Source: Ruminiclostridium cellobioparum DSM 1351 = ATCC 15832
Lineage (GTDB): Bacteria; Bacillota; Clostridia; Acetivibrionales; DSM-1351
Assembly: GCF_000621505.1 (NCBI RefSeq)
Contig: NZ_KK211295.1
Coordinates: 126,202-190,201, forward strand
Direction of reading: 5' to 3'
Length of the DNA: 64,000 nt
In this document: positions 15,992-26,479 of the stretch, piece after piece
How the letters are laid out: each line of letters starts with the position of its first letter
Position numbering within the stretch: position 1 is the first letter of the stretch
The notes under the pieces: model-generated
The model's database searches: none
Told to the model about the DNA's origin: nothing
What the model saw: only the letters and a program-made list of their open reading frames with translations
Made by a program: the position numbers and the translations under genes

Positions 15992-18487
15992 CTAGTTTAC
16001 TTTTAACCAATCCTTAAGTAATACTTGCCTATTGCCTTTATCCTTTTCAGCTTTATAATTAATTAACTCTAAGATAAAGCTTACCCCTTGTTTATATTCA
16101 TTCACGTGATATTTTACCGTATATTCTTTCATATTACCATCTAAAGTAATCTCGGCAACTTCATTTAGCTCGCTGTCACGTATTCTTACCTTTGAATATT
16201 CTTCCAAAAAGGATCCCTGAGCCTTGATGGTAATATTATAATCTCCAGATTGTAAATTCATCCTACCTGACTCCACCCAGCCGTTATAAGCCATATTAAT
16301 ATTATCCTCTTTGTCTTTACCATAGCAAACATTAATCCATTGACTCTCGCCTAACCCAATAATTTCATGATTTTTTTTGAGTAAATCGTAATGTATAGGA
16401 AAATATGATTCTTGACTGTATTTATCGTTTTCATAATCACGATATCTTCCATATAAGTTAAAATCTTCAGAGGTAAGTAATTTTATTGTCTTTTCAGTAT
16501 ACTGCTTTCCTATTTCCCATTTAGAGGTATAAGGCGATAATATAAATCGATGTAACCATAGATTTCTCTGGTATTCTTCCGGCTGTAAGTAAGATATTGA
16601 CTTATAATCTAGTAACATGTCAAATTGATAATTTGTTTTGATTTCTTGCCTACTTTCCATCATATACATAAAAGTATGAGTAAGATTCGAATATTTTGTA
16701 ATTTCCGCACTTAATATTTCAACAGCACTAAATTTATTATCCTCCACAACAATTTTTTCTTTAAAGGAGGCTGTATCTGAATACACTAATAAATCCTTGT
16801 TGTTGAGCCACTCCTCAACAAACCCTGGTAATAGCACATAATTATATAATGGTACCTTCTTATTACCTTGGATAAAATAAGCATTATTAATCTTCATCCA
16901 GCCTTCTTCATTACTTCTAAAAACCACCTGGCATTTACCATCTAAATGTATAGGAACTTTAACAACGCCAAAAGCAGATTTAAACTCCATCTTCTTTAAT
17001 AGTTCATCTCCATCATATATTTCAACAAAATTTAAATGATTATCTGTATATATATCAAACGTCAATTGATAGTCCCCAGGTTTTACTACATATAATTTTC
17101 TATCATAAGTAGCTCCTTTATATGTAAAAATATTTGTTGCCATCTTACGTGATACATCAACATAGCTGAACATACCTATTAATAATAATGCTATGAGAAC
17201 AGTAATAAAGGTTCTTTTACTCATTTTAGCAGCAGGTTTAAAAACTAAATGAATATTCATCTTTTCGCTAGCCAAAACACTCCCTAATATATACCAGATA
17301 AATCGAGTATTCTCAATATTGATGGTCATTGAATGTATGTAAATACCAACAAATACCGGTATCAAGAATAGATTTTGTTTTCTTTTGGACTTTATCATAG
17401 TATATAATATATATCCTGGGAGTAAAATAAAAATGAATACCCCCAAAATCCCTTGTTGTGAATAGAATCCTAATATCGTATTATGCGGAATTGATGATTT
17501 TATAGTCTGTGTGCTATTCTCAGGTAAATATTTGTATGAATTTAAAGGAAAGCTTCCTTTTCCAACTCCTACTAGAAAGTTATCATTTCCCATTTCAAAG
17601 GCAGCTTTCATCAACTGGATCCTATCTACATCAGCTGCATTTTTATTCAAAGATTCCTGTACCCGGCTAATCATATCCTTTGTTATTTCACCATTTTGAA
17701 AATAATAATCCAAATTAATTGAAATAAATACCATGATAATAGCAGAAAGTACTATTAGTACACTTTCTTTCTTAATATTTCTAATGTGAAATAAAATATA
17801 TGTTAAAATTGTCCCTGCTAAAGCTAACCATCCTCCCCTGGACATGGTAAGTATAATAATTATAAAAGAAAGTATACCAATCCCTAACATAAGGTACCGG
17901 AGAAAAATATTTTTTATAATCTTAAAATTTAATAAACTAACAAAAAATATAACACTAAAAAAGAGCGCACATAGATTAGGATCTTCAAAAGTCCCCATAA
18001 ATCTTAATATTTCTAATTTATAAGTATCTATAAAAAAATCCTTACTCATTAAAAAATAAGTATAGGAAATTATACCAACTATCATCACAGGAATACTACT
18101 TAAGGACATAACAACTAAATATAACTTATAATCTCTTTCATTCCTAATGAATGTAAACGCGGTAAAAAAATATATAGCCACCACAATGGTTTTCACTATC
18201 TCAATTAACATTACACTATTTTCAACATGAAAAAAGGCAACATTGAACTTACTGATATATTGAGATAGTAATAAGCTTAATACCAGTCCAGCAAAGTAAA
18301 GAATATAAGTCCATCGTTTCTGAATAAAAAAATCTTTTATGTTAACTAAAAACAATATACCCACTAGTACTAATAGTATATCAGATGCTGCAACATTTAT
18401 TTTAAATTTACTTATATTGATATACATCATAAAAGGCATGAAGATAATTATTAATATATTGACTACTATTTGTACCTTATCTTTCAT
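15992..18487 (-). CDS. O-antigen polymerase/ligase-like protein with large C-terminal extracellular domain
   Basis: An 831-residue protein. The N-terminal half (to about residue 430) has about 12 membrane helices and a Wzy_C-like loop with the conserved GVGKGSFPLNSY and SSIPHNTILGFY, the pattern of O-antigen ligases and Wzy polymerases. The C-terminal half (about 440-831) is soluble and beta-rich (KPGDYQLTFDIYTDNHLNFVE region; later SGDYNITIKAQGS), likely a carbohydrate-binding domain on the outside. This fusion is longer than a standard polymerase of about 400-450 residues. It heads the distal module. Polymerase is the likely role, but transfer of glycan to a surface acceptor is also possible. 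Confidence 0.72.
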   Translation of the reverse strand: MKDKVQIVVNILIIIFMPFMMYINISKFKINVAASDILLVLVGILFLVNIKDFFIQKRWTYILYFAGLVLSLLLSQYISKFNVAFFHVENSVMLIEIVKTIVVAIYFFTAFTFIRNERDYKLYLVVMSLSSIPVMIVGIISYTYFLMSKDFFIDTYKLEILRFMGTFEDPNLCALFFSVIFFVSLLNFKIIKNIFLRYLMLGIGILSFIIIILTMSRGGWLALAGTILTYILFHIRNIKKESVLIVLSAIIMVFISINLDYYFQNGEITKDMISRVQESLNKNAADVDRIQLMKAAFEMGNDNFLVGVGKGSFPLNSYKYLPENSTQTIKSSIPHNTILGFYSQQGILGVFIFILLPGYILYTMIKSKRKQNLFLIPVFVGIYIHSMTINIENTRFIWYILGSVLASEKMNIHLVFKPAAKMSKRTFITVLIALLLIGMFSYVDVSRKMATNIFTYKGATYDRKLYVVKPGDYQLTFDIYTDNHLNFVEIYDGDELLKKMEFKSAFGVVKVPIHLDGKCQVVFRSNEEGWMKINNAYFIQGNKKVPLYNYVLLPGFVEEWLNNKDLLVYSDTASFKEKIVVEDNKFSAVEILSAEITKYSNLTHTFMYMMESRQEIKTNYQFDMLLDYKSISYLQPEEYQRNLWLHRFILSPYTSKWEIGKQYTEKTIKLLTSEDFNLYGRYRDYENDKYSQESYFPIHYDLLKKNHEIIGLGESQWINVCYGKDKEDNINMAYNGWVESGRMNLQSGDYNITIKAQGSFLEEYSKVRIRDSELNEVAEITLDGNMKEYTVKYHVNEYKQGVSFILELINYKAEKDKGNRQVLLKDWLKVN

Positions 18488-18580
18488 TCTCTTCCACCTG
18501 TGTGTTTCCCATAAAAAATAATTTATTCTTTTCTAATTATAGACAAAGGCACTACTAAAGTAAAGTATATAACATAGAGA

Positions 18581-19597
18581 CTACCTCACATAATACTCGA
18601 TATACCAATCAGCAAACTTCTGTAAACCTTCCATTATAGATGTCGTAGGCTTAAATCCCATAGATTTCTGCAACAAATCAATAGATGCATAGGTAGCTGA
18701 CACATCTCCAGGTTTAATAGGCTCGAATATCTTTTCAAATACTACCTCTTTTCCCACTGCCTTGCTTAAGCACTTCTCTAATACTTCAATAAAAACCATC
18801 AACTTCTCAGGGCTGTTATTTCCAATGTTATACACTTTATGAGGAACAGTATCCACAGGTGGACTGTTAATAATTCTTACAATTCCTTCTACTATATCAT
18901 CGATATAGGTAAAGTCCCTATAAAGATCATGTTCAAAATCGCCATTATTATATATTTTAATTGGCTCACCGTTAAAATACTTGTTTGTAAATCCAAAGTA
19001 AGCCATATCAGGCCTTCCCATTGGCCCGTATACCGTAAAGAATCTTAATCCTGTGGCAGGTATCTTAAACAAATGACTATAAGTATGTGCCATTAATTCA
19101 TTTGATTTTTTTGTCGCTGCATATAGTGATACAGGATGGTCTACAAAATCTGATTCCTCAAAAGGTATTTTCTGATTGGAACCATAAACAGAACTAGATG
19201 ATGCATATACAAGATGGTCTACTGGATTATGTCTGCAAGCTTCAAGAATATTATAGAATCCAATAATATTGCTTTGAATGTATACATCCGGATTTTCAAT
19301 AGAGTACCTTACTCCTGCCTGAGCAGCTAGGTTTAGTACAATATTAGGCTTATATCTCGTAAATATTTTCATCATCATTTCTTTATCGGAGATATCACCT
19401 TTAATAAATATAAACTTTTTAAAAGGCTTCAACTTCTCTAAACGAGTATACTTCAGATTAATATCGTAATAATTATTTATATTATCAATACCGATTACTT
19501 TACAACCCTGTTCTAATAATCTCTTTGCTAAGTAGAAACCAATAAAGCCAGCTACTCCAGTAACCATGTATATTTTTTTACTATTTAACTTTTTCAA
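18581..19597 (-). CDS. UDP-glucuronate 4-epimerase
   Basis: A 338-residue extended short-chain dehydrogenase. It has the NAD-binding VTGVAGFIGFYLAKRLLE, the catalytic Ser-Tyr-Lys set in YASSSSVYG and SLYAATKKSNELMAH, and the RFFTVYGPMGRPDMAYFGF signature typical of UDP-glucuronate 4-epimerases (CapI/LspL type) rather than GalE. It would convert UDP-glucuronate to UDP-galacturonate. The gene for the enzyme making UDP-glucuronate is 22 bp upstream. The start is TTG at 19597 with AGGAGG ahead of it. Confidence 0.87.
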   Translation of the reverse strand: MKKLNSKKIYMVTGVAGFIGFYLAKRLLEQGCKVIGIDNINNYYDINLKYTRLEKLKPFKKFIFIKGDISDKEMMMKIFTRYKPNIVLNLAAQAGVRYSIENPDVYIQSNIIGFYNILEACRHNPVDHLVYASSSSVYGSNQKIPFEESDFVDHPVSLYAATKKSNELMAHTYSHLFKIPATGLRFFTVYGPMGRPDMAYFGFTNKYFNGEPIKIYNNGDFEHDLYRDFTYIDDIVEGIVRIINSPPVDTVPHKVYNIGNNSPEKLMVFIEVLEKCLSKAVGKEVVFEKIFEPIKPGDVSATYASIDLLQKSMGFKPTTSIMEGLQKFADWYIEYYVR

Positions 19598-19619
19598 ATG
19601 TTTACCTCCTGATGATTAC

Positions 19620-20933
19620 CTATCTACCAATAGAATAATATTCTACTCCTGCTTTTTTCATATCTTTAACACCATAAATGTTTCTACCATCGTATACAAT
19701 TGGTGTTCTCATAAGTTTCTTATATGTTTGAGGTTTAACTACTTTTATTTCTTTCCATTCAGTAAATATAAAACATACATTTGCATTTTCTAAAGCTTCC
19801 TCTATATATTTAGCATACCTTATAGTTCCTTTATTATTTTGTCCTTCAGGGTATTTTTTCTTAAAGTTGTCCATTCCTGCAGGATCATAAGCGTAAATAT
19901 CTGCCCCCTGCTCTAAAAATAAAGGGACATTATCTAGGGAAGGCCCTTCACGTAAATCATCAGTTCCAGGCTTAAATGTCAAGCCAAGTACAGCTACTTT
20001 TAGGCCACTAAATGTAATCAACCTTTTACAAGCCTTTTTATATAGCATTGTTTTTTGGTCTTTGTTCACACTAATTGCAGCTTTAACTGTTCTTAATTCA
20101 TAACCGTGTTGTCTAGCCAAATATTCTAATGCCTTTGTATCCTTTGGAAAACATGAGCCACCATACCCAATTCCCACATTTAAATACTTACCACCTATTC
20201 GTTCATCATAACTCATGCCCATTGCTACGTCCTGAACATCAGCTCCTACTAATTCACACAGATTAGCTATATCATTCATGTAGGATATTTTTAAAGCAAG
20301 AAAATCATTAGAAGCATACTTAATCATCTCTGCTGATCTTCTGTTAACACATACAATTGGAAGGTTAAATGGCTCATATATCTTTGTAAGTAACTCTTTC
20401 GCCCATTTACTTTCCGTACCTATGATAATTCTTGCTGCATGTAAGGTATCATGAACAGCCGAGCCTTGTGCTAAGAACTCCGGATTAGATGCAACCTCTA
20501 CCTTTACATTGTTCACTAAGAAATCATTAATAAATTGTTCTACTTTATCATTCGTGCCAACAGGAACCGTAGATTTTACTACTACAAGGCAGTCCTTTTC
20601 TATAGATTCTGCTATTTGCCTTGCTACTGTTGCTATGTAAGAAAGATCAGCCGACCCGTCTGGTTGTTCTGGTGTCCCCACTCCCAAAAAAATCGCATCT
20701 GCATCTTTATAGGCTGATTCAAAATCTGTTGTATAGTCAATTCTTCCTAATGCATAATTTCTCTGCATTAGCTCTTCCAAATCAGCTTCATAAATTGGAG
20801 TGATACCCTGTTTCATTTTATTTACTTTTTCCTCATCAATATCAACACATTTAACTTGATGGCCAACCTCAGCAAAACATACACCTGCCACTAAACCAAC
20901 ATATCCTGTTCCTGCTACTACTATTTTATACAT
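19620..20933 (-). CDS. ugd: UDP-glucose 6-dehydrogenase
   Basis: A 437-residue NAD-dependent dehydrogenase that makes UDP-glucuronate from UDP-glucose. It shows the N-terminal nucleotide motif VAGTGYVGLVAGVCFAEVG, the catalytic Cys in GYGGSCFPKDTKAL, and the C-terminal domain motif LGLTFKPGTDDLREGPS. It has AGGAGG before the ATG. Together with the epimerase downstream it supplies uronic acids for the polymer, giving it negative charge. Confidence 0.93.
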   Translation of the reverse strand: MYKIVVAGTGYVGLVAGVCFAEVGHQVKCVDIDEEKVNKMKQGITPIYEADLEELMQRNYALGRIDYTTDFESAYKDADAIFLGVGTPEQPDGSADLSYIATVARQIAESIEKDCLVVVKSTVPVGTNDKVEQFINDFLVNNVKVEVASNPEFLAQGSAVHDTLHAARIIIGTESKWAKELLTKIYEPFNLPIVCVNRRSAEMIKYASNDFLALKISYMNDIANLCELVGADVQDVAMGMSYDERIGGKYLNVGIGYGGSCFPKDTKALEYLARQHGYELRTVKAAISVNKDQKTMLYKKACKRLITFSGLKVAVLGLTFKPGTDDLREGPSLDNVPLFLEQGADIYAYDPAGMDNFKKKYPEGQNNKGTIRYAKYIEEALENANVCFIFTEWKEIKVVKPQTYKKLMRTPIVYDGRNIYGVKDMKKAGVEYYSIGR

Positions 20934-21061
20934 CCGTGCTTTTCCTCCTATAATCTGTTTTACTTACTTGTATATTATTTTGCTAATTTCCAAAGTTATA
21001 TTTGTCTCTAGATAACCTAATAGCAACCATTTTCATTTCGTTATTAGGTATTAACGTACAT

Positions 21062-22531
21062 TTAATTTAACCTTTTTAGTTTTAATCTTTTTATCATACC
21101 ATATATCTCCACGCGCATATTCGGAAATAATAACAATATTCCAAAATAGAATAAAGCACATATAATGATAGAAATTACACTCCATACTGTTTGTTTATTT
21201 ATAAGTTGCAAAAAGTATCCCAAAAAGCCCATTAATGTTGCTGAAAAAGCTGTTGGAAATACGTTTTTAATCATCTTTGATACTGGGAAACCCATTGAAA
21301 TCTTTATTAAAATAAAATGAACTAAAACGAATTCAATAATTGCCCATGATCGAGCATAAACAAATATCCAAAACCCATATTTAGCACTAATTATACAAGT
21401 TGGTATCAAAAAAACTAAATGCAATACTTGTGCAAATAAAGATAACCTAGGTCTTCCCTTTGCACGATATACTTCACTACAATAATACCCAAAAACTATT
21501 ATTATTGAATTAGTTAGAGCATAAACCCCAATTACGCCACTTGCTTCATTCCACTGACTGCCTAAAAGTATCTTTGTTGCTAAATTACTGTATATATATG
21601 AACCGACCCCTAAAGGAAATACTAATATTGAAACAAACCGCTGAGTTTTATAAAGCATAATTTTGAATTGGTTATCATCATTCTTTAAACGGGATAACGC
21701 TGCAAATAGAACTGGTACTGTAGAAGAAGTAACTATACCCATAAGTACATTAACCATACCGGTTGATGTCTTATATATTCCTAAATAATATTGATTAAAA
21801 GAACTTCCAATAATAAATACATCCACCCATACTGTAAGCCAAATAGAAACTGCCTCAATCAGTGACCAGACACTAAAGGATAGCATTTCTTTTAAAATCT
21901 TAATATCATAAAATAATTTTGGTTTCCACTTAGAGTTAACAGTTAGTATAACTGAATTTGCGAACTGCATGAATATCCCACCAACAATTAGTGACCAAAA
22001 GCCTAGCCCGAATAGAGCCAATGGTACAGTTACAACAAAAGGTATACTAACTGTTACCATTCGAACTAAAAAAAGTTCTTTATAATTAAAATTCCGCCTA
22101 TAAAGAGCCATTTGTATACTTGAAAAAGATGTAAATACTAGCTGTACGCATGCTATAGCCACAACATTACCTAACCCTGGATTTCCTACAAGTTCCGCAA
22201 TTTGTTGTCTAAATATGATTATACCTAACAATAACAATATAGATATTACAATATTAGTCCAAAATGCTACATTTGCATTGTCAAATTTTTCCTCCTCATC
22301 TCTGAAATCATGCTGTACCAAATATTTTTGAAATCCCGCATCAGTAAACATATCAGCAAAACTCATAATCATGGTTACCGTAGCTACTACACCAAATGCT
22401 TCTGGAGCAATGATTCTAGCAAGAATCATATTAGATATAGGGCTAACTATTTTTGCTGATATTTCAGTGATAGATGCCCATTTAGTTGCATTTACAACTT
22501 TGTTAGTTAGATTATTTCCTTTCAATTTCAT
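21062..22531 (-). CDS. Wzx/WzxC-type polysaccharide flippase (proximal module)
   Basis: A 489-residue protein with about 14 membrane helices and the family start NKVVNATKWASITEISAK, then VSPISNMILARIIAPEAFGVVA, which is typical of the MOP-superfamily lipopolysaccharide/colanic acid flippases (WzxC, TuaB). It is better conserved than the flippase at 11076. Proteins of this group export uronic-acid-containing polymers in Firmicutes, such as teichuronic acid with TuaB, which fits the uronic acid genes next to it. Confidence 0.87.
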   Translation of the reverse strand: MKLKGNNLTNKVVNATKWASITEISAKIVSPISNMILARIIAPEAFGVVATVTMIMSFADMFTDAGFQKYLVQHDFRDEEEKFDNANVAFWTNIVISILLLLGIIIFRQQIAELVGNPGLGNVVAIACVQLVFTSFSSIQMALYRRNFNYKELFLVRMVTVSIPFVVTVPLALFGLGFWSLIVGGIFMQFANSVILTVNSKWKPKLFYDIKILKEMLSFSVWSLIEAVSIWLTVWVDVFIIGSSFNQYYLGIYKTSTGMVNVLMGIVTSSTVPVLFAALSRLKNDDNQFKIMLYKTQRFVSILVFPLGVGSYIYSNLATKILLGSQWNEASGVIGVYALTNSIIIVFGYYCSEVYRAKGRPRLSLFAQVLHLVFLIPTCIISAKYGFWIFVYARSWAIIEFVLVHFILIKISMGFPVSKMIKNVFPTAFSATLMGFLGYFLQLINKQTVWSVISIIICALFYFGILLLFPNMRVEIYGMIKRLKLKRLN

Positions 22532-22701
22532 TATCTCCTTTAATGCAACTAAACATCAACACGTAAACTTACATCTCTTATATTTGTAAACAATATAACT
22601 AAACTACCCAACTTATTTTAACATACGGAAACGAATTATCAACTATATTTAAAGTTTGTGGGAACAAGAATCCTCTTTGAATTTATATTATTTAATAGCG
22701 T

Positions 22702-24168
22702 TTATGATTGATGGAAATGAGCCTTCCACCCCCTAGATGGTTTAAACTGCAATGAGTCCTTGTAATATACCCCATTTGGTGTTTTTAAATCATAAATAGG
22801 GTTATTTGATGTTATTATTGTCTCATTTTGATCGGCAAAAGCATAGTATTTGATATTTCGTGCATTATGTATAGATGGGATTAGGGAGGGCTTAAATCCC
22901 ATAACTGATGATATTGCCTCATCAAAACAAACAGGATTCATACCCATTGCTATAATACCTACATCTTTAGGTGTTGGTAAAAGCGGTCCTTCTCCCTCGC
23001 CGGAAATAATCATGTCTGCGACAATTAACATTTTACGTTGTTTCGTATCTTTCATGTTTCCTTGCTTATCTGAATAGAAAAGAATTTTGTTGAGGTCTAA
23101 TAATGTTCTCCAAATTGTATCATTGCCATACCAGCTTCCCTCCGAATATATATCTTTGCTAAAGATCTTATTTAACATAGATAATCCACGGACTACATTG
23201 TAATATACCTTTGCTTTTTTTCTCATGTCCCTACCCAAACAATTATCCTTATACTCAGTAAAGTGAGTTATTAATTTCTTTAAAAAGCTTTTGCGATAAT
23301 ATTCATCTCCACCTTCTTGAGTTGAACCTTGTGAATGATGTGGTAACCATTCTTTGTTGGTATTAATCCCGACTAAGTTCTTAAGCGAAATTGTTACACC
23401 AGCTTTTCTGTGAGTCTTTGGTTTAGGTATATTTATAATAACATCTGCTTCCAATACTTTCTTTGCAATTGAATATTCGTTCTTTTTGCAATTGTGATGC
23501 TCATACATAATAGAATGGTCGTAATTAGTTATCCTTAATAGGTTAAAGCGATCTTTTTCTATGGTTAAGAACTCGGATTTTTTTTCTAAGTCAACTACTA
23601 TAGCAGTATTATCGGAGTCATTTTGTATTTTTTGATGTAATCCATCTTTATAAATGCTTTTATAGTTTCTAAAATCAACAAGCTCTATCTGGATCCCCTT
23701 CCTTTTATAGAAATCTATTATATCAATATATCCTTGCTCACTAACAAGTTTTTTAAAATTACATGTCTGCAAAGGTGCATCTCCAACAATAATAGCACCT
23801 GTTCCGTCCAATGCCAGAACCACATAATCAAGTAGAGCACGAACCAATGATGGATGCGTTATAAGGCATTCTATTCCATTCTCGGTTATTTCATTCTCAT
23901 GCAAAACCATATTAGGTTTTAACAATACTACATCTCCAGGTTTTATTAATTCCTTTAGTGGATTCCAATCATTTGCACCAAAATGTTCTTTATCAAATCC
24001 CATATGATATAGGCATTCCCTAATCATATCATAAACCATATTATCCGATTTTGAAATTTCATTGGTAAATCTATACTCAGGATAACAGATAGATGGATTA
24101 AAACAATCTATCTTATTTGGATATCTACTACCTTCTACTTTATTTACATGTACTTGATTTGTCTGCAT
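22702..24168 (-). CDS. DUF362-domain protein in polysaccharide locus
   Basis: A DUF362-family protein of about 488 residues (VLLKPNMVLHENEIT; HPSLVRALLDYVV; IIVGDAPLQTCNF; INIPKPKTHRKAGVTISLKN), without the ferredoxin domain seen in many relatives. The start is placed at ATG 24168, which has GGAGGAT nine bases ahead; an earlier in-frame start at 24219 would overlap the previous gene. The molecular role of DUF362 is not known. Its place between a TupA-like ligase and a flippase suggests a step in modifying or making the polymer, and this is inference. Confidence 0.82.
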   Translation of the reverse strand: MQTNQVHVNKVEGSRYPNKIDCFNPSICYPEYRFTNEISKSDNMVYDMIRECLYHMGFDKEHFGANDWNPLKELIKPGDVVLLKPNMVLHENEITENGIECLITHPSLVRALLDYVVLALDGTGAIIVGDAPLQTCNFKKLVSEQGYIDIIDFYKRKGIQIELVDFRNYKSIYKDGLHQKIQNDSDNTAIVVDLEKKSEFLTIEKDRFNLLRITNYDHSIMYEHHNCKKNEYSIAKKVLEADVIINIPKPKTHRKAGVTISLKNLVGINTNKEWLPHHSQGSTQEGGDEYYRKSFLKKLITHFTEYKDNCLGRDMRKKAKVYYNVVRGLSMLNKIFSKDIYSEGSWYGNDTIWRTLLDLNKILFYSDKQGNMKDTKQRKMLIVADMIISGEGEGPLLPTPKDVGIIAMGMNPVCFDEAISSVMGFKPSLIPSIHNARNIKYYAFADQNETIITSNNPIYDLKTPNGVYYKDSLQFKPSRGWKAHFHQS

Positions 24169-24191
24169 TTTTCTTTTATCCTCCGTTTTAC

Positions 24192-25097
24192 TTAATAACA
24201 ATCCGGTAATTTTAACCATCTACCCATTTGAAGTTCTAGTTCACTTGGTTTAAATTGTTCATAGCCAGCCCCGTGATGGAAGGTTAATTCACCAAAATAA
24301 ATTTTGGCCTTCACTAAATAGATATCTACCCTTACATATGGAAAATGCTTAGACAAAACTGACGCTATTTCTATCACCTTATCTAGATTTGTAGGTCTTT
24401 CAATGATGGTATCAGGATCATTAGGATATAATATTGATGCATCTATATAGTTCCATTTTATATCAAATAAGTTTCTTCGATGATTTGTAAAACGCCCAAA
24501 ATCAACTTGAATTAGCTTTGGCATTCCTCCAAAACAATGTATTTTATAATCTTTTAATTCTATATTTGACTCATCAACCATATACTTTTCACATATAATT
24601 CTCGGCTTTATATTTTTATATGGCCATTCTCGATGAAACCAATAATACTCACGTTTAAGCCACATATTAACTTCTTTTTTTAGTTCTTTAAAATTTATTT
24701 TTGATTTATCCTTGCATATATAAACATTTCCAGATGTGTGATTAGGTTTTAATACAAATTGATTTGGTAAGGCATCAAAATCAATCTCATCATAATTATC
24801 ATACACACCTAACAATGGAATTAAGTATTCTTCACCAACTGTTTCAGTTATATATTTTCTAACTTCAAATTTATCAACCATCTTTGTATATTCATGTTTT
24901 CGATCATATAATTTCAACCACTGAAGCTTTTCATTAAAGGTTTGGGGATTGTCTAAATTAAGCTCTTTTCCTACTAATAAATTATATTTTATTTTTAAAT
25001 ATAATTTATCTGGAATAAGCCTAGAAAACCTAAAACTTAAAAAAAATAATATAATAAGTTTAGGATTTTTAATCCCTTTTACTAACTTTTTTATCAT
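24192..25097 (-). CDS. TupA-like ATP-grasp ligase
   Basis: A 301-residue protein of the TupA-like ATP-grasp family, named after the teichuronopeptide gene of alkaliphilic Bacillus. Markers are TFNEKLQWLKLYDR near the start, the nucleotide-binding PNQFVLKPNHTSGNVYI, CEKYMVDESN and the end region GELTFHHGAGYEQFKP. ATP-grasp enzymes join a carboxylate to an amine; here a uronic acid carboxyl is a plausible acceptor, since UDP-glucuronate, UDP-galacturonate and a diamino-uronic acid pathway are encoded in the same locus. The donor is not known. Confidence 0.82.
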   Translation of the reverse strand: MIKKLVKGIKNPKLIILFFLSFRFSRLIPDKLYLKIKYNLLVGKELNLDNPQTFNEKLQWLKLYDRKHEYTKMVDKFEVRKYITETVGEEYLIPLLGVYDNYDEIDFDALPNQFVLKPNHTSGNVYICKDKSKINFKELKKEVNMWLKREYYWFHREWPYKNIKPRIICEKYMVDESNIELKDYKIHCFGGMPKLIQVDFGRFTNHRRNLFDIKWNYIDASILYPNDPDTIIERPTNLDKVIEIASVLSKHFPYVRVDIYLVKAKIYFGELTFHHGAGYEQFKPSELELQMGRWLKLPDCY

Positions 25098-25187
25098 CTT
25101 TGTTGCCTCTCAAATTCAAAATTTTATTTTTTCCAATTTAAATAAGTCCTAAAATATATACTATTGTAGTATAATTATCTATCCATG

Positions 25188-26438
25188 TTAAGATATAGTA
25201 GTTTCACTTTTGCAAAACATATATGCTATTACTGGCATTGTAACAATGTCTAATCCTATAGGTGCAGCTAAGCCAGCTAGACAAAAAGCTATAAAGCATA
25301 ACAAAGCTGTGGTATTTCTTAATTTTAAATTTTTAACAGTAGACCCTATAAGAATACTAAAGTAAGTAATTAGTCCAAGTATTCCAGTACTATACAAAAT
25401 ACTTATATACAGAGAATCTCCAGTAAAGTCATCTCCGATTGGAGTACCTCCTACTCCAATTAACCAGTTGTCATATATAGTAGAAAAGGTGCCTGATAAT
25501 AACCCACTTGAGGAATTATACCTAGTGCTTAAAGCTTCAAATGGCTTTGACAAAAATCCTATATAATATGAAATAGCAGTTCCATGCTTTTCTAGCAATA
25601 TTACTGTTATGCCAAATATCGGTATTAATATTAACGGAATAATTGCAATCTTTTTATTTTTTATTTTAATGACATCAAATAGGATTAATATACAATAACA
25701 AATAGAAATTATGGGAATACCTATCACAGCTGTTTTGGAAAGCGCTAATAATCCAATTATAACGGAAATAACCAGCTTTAAATAAAGTCTTTTGCATTGT
25801 CTTTTCTCTGTTAAAAACCCAAGATATATAGCAAAGCTAATTATTGAGAATATTCCAAGTAAGACAGGGGTAGCAAATGTCCCATAAGCTCGATTGAAAA
25901 ATCCTAACTTAAGCACCGCCGCTAAAGGTGTTAATGATGCTTTATAATATAATTCATAAAATATTTTAGTACTGACTGGAACAGTTAATTGTATAATTGA
26001 AACTGCTAAGTTTGTAAATAAGACTGGCGATATAATGCGATCTAATACTTGAACGGAATTCCCTTCCATTTCAGATTGCATTATATATATTAAACATATT
26101 ATGCGAAAAACTGAAAGAAATGAAATCCATGGTATTTTACTTTCAAATCTTAAAGTAGCAATAAACGAAGATGCTAAAAATATATAAAAATATATTATTA
26201 AATGCTGACGGTACAAATCCCTTCTATGTAACGAAAATATTGATGGTTTTTTTAGTATAAATATAATTAAAACAGGAAAGAAGGCTATTATTTCAAAACT
26301 AATTTGTAAATTTGCTACTTTCAAATGAGGACATATTAATGAAAAAACAATGTATGAAACTATAGCCGTATTTGTATTCTTTTGTAATTTATATACTAAT
26401 ATAATTAAAAAAATAATAAAAATTATATTCCCTAACAC
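25188..26438 (-). CDS. Wzy/O-antigen polymerase-like membrane protein (proximal module)
   Basis: A protein of about 416 residues with 10-12 membrane helices and a large loop carrying GVGGTPIGDDFTGDSL, the position where Wzy and O-antigen ligase proteins have their conserved loop. It probably polymerises the repeat unit of the proximal module. The start is probably GTG at 26438, with AAGGAG six bases ahead; an ATG at 26456 overlaps that ribosome site. Sequence is poorly conserved in this group, so the call is by topology and place. Confidence 0.72.
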   Translation of the reverse strand: MLGNIIFIIFLIILVYKLQKNTNTAIVSYIVFSLICPHLKVANLQISFEIIAFFPVLIIFILKKPSIFSLHRRDLYRQHLIIYFYIFLASSFIATLRFESKIPWISFLSVFRIICLIYIMQSEMEGNSVQVLDRIISPVLFTNLAVSIIQLTVPVSTKIFYELYYKASLTPLAAVLKLGFFNRAYGTFATPVLLGIFSIISFAIYLGFLTEKRQCKRLYLKLVISVIIGLLALSKTAVIGIPIISICYCILILFDVIKIKNKKIAIIPLILIPIFGITVILLEKHGTAISYYIGFLSKPFEALSTRYNSSSGLLSGTFSTIYDNWLIGVGGTPIGDDFTGDSLYISILYSTGILGLITYFSILIGSTVKNLKLRNTTALLCFIAFCLAGLAAPIGLDIVTMPVIAYMFCKSETTIS

Positions 26439-26479
26439 CTGTATCTCCTTCCACATTTTTGTTTAGCAATCCATTTGCT

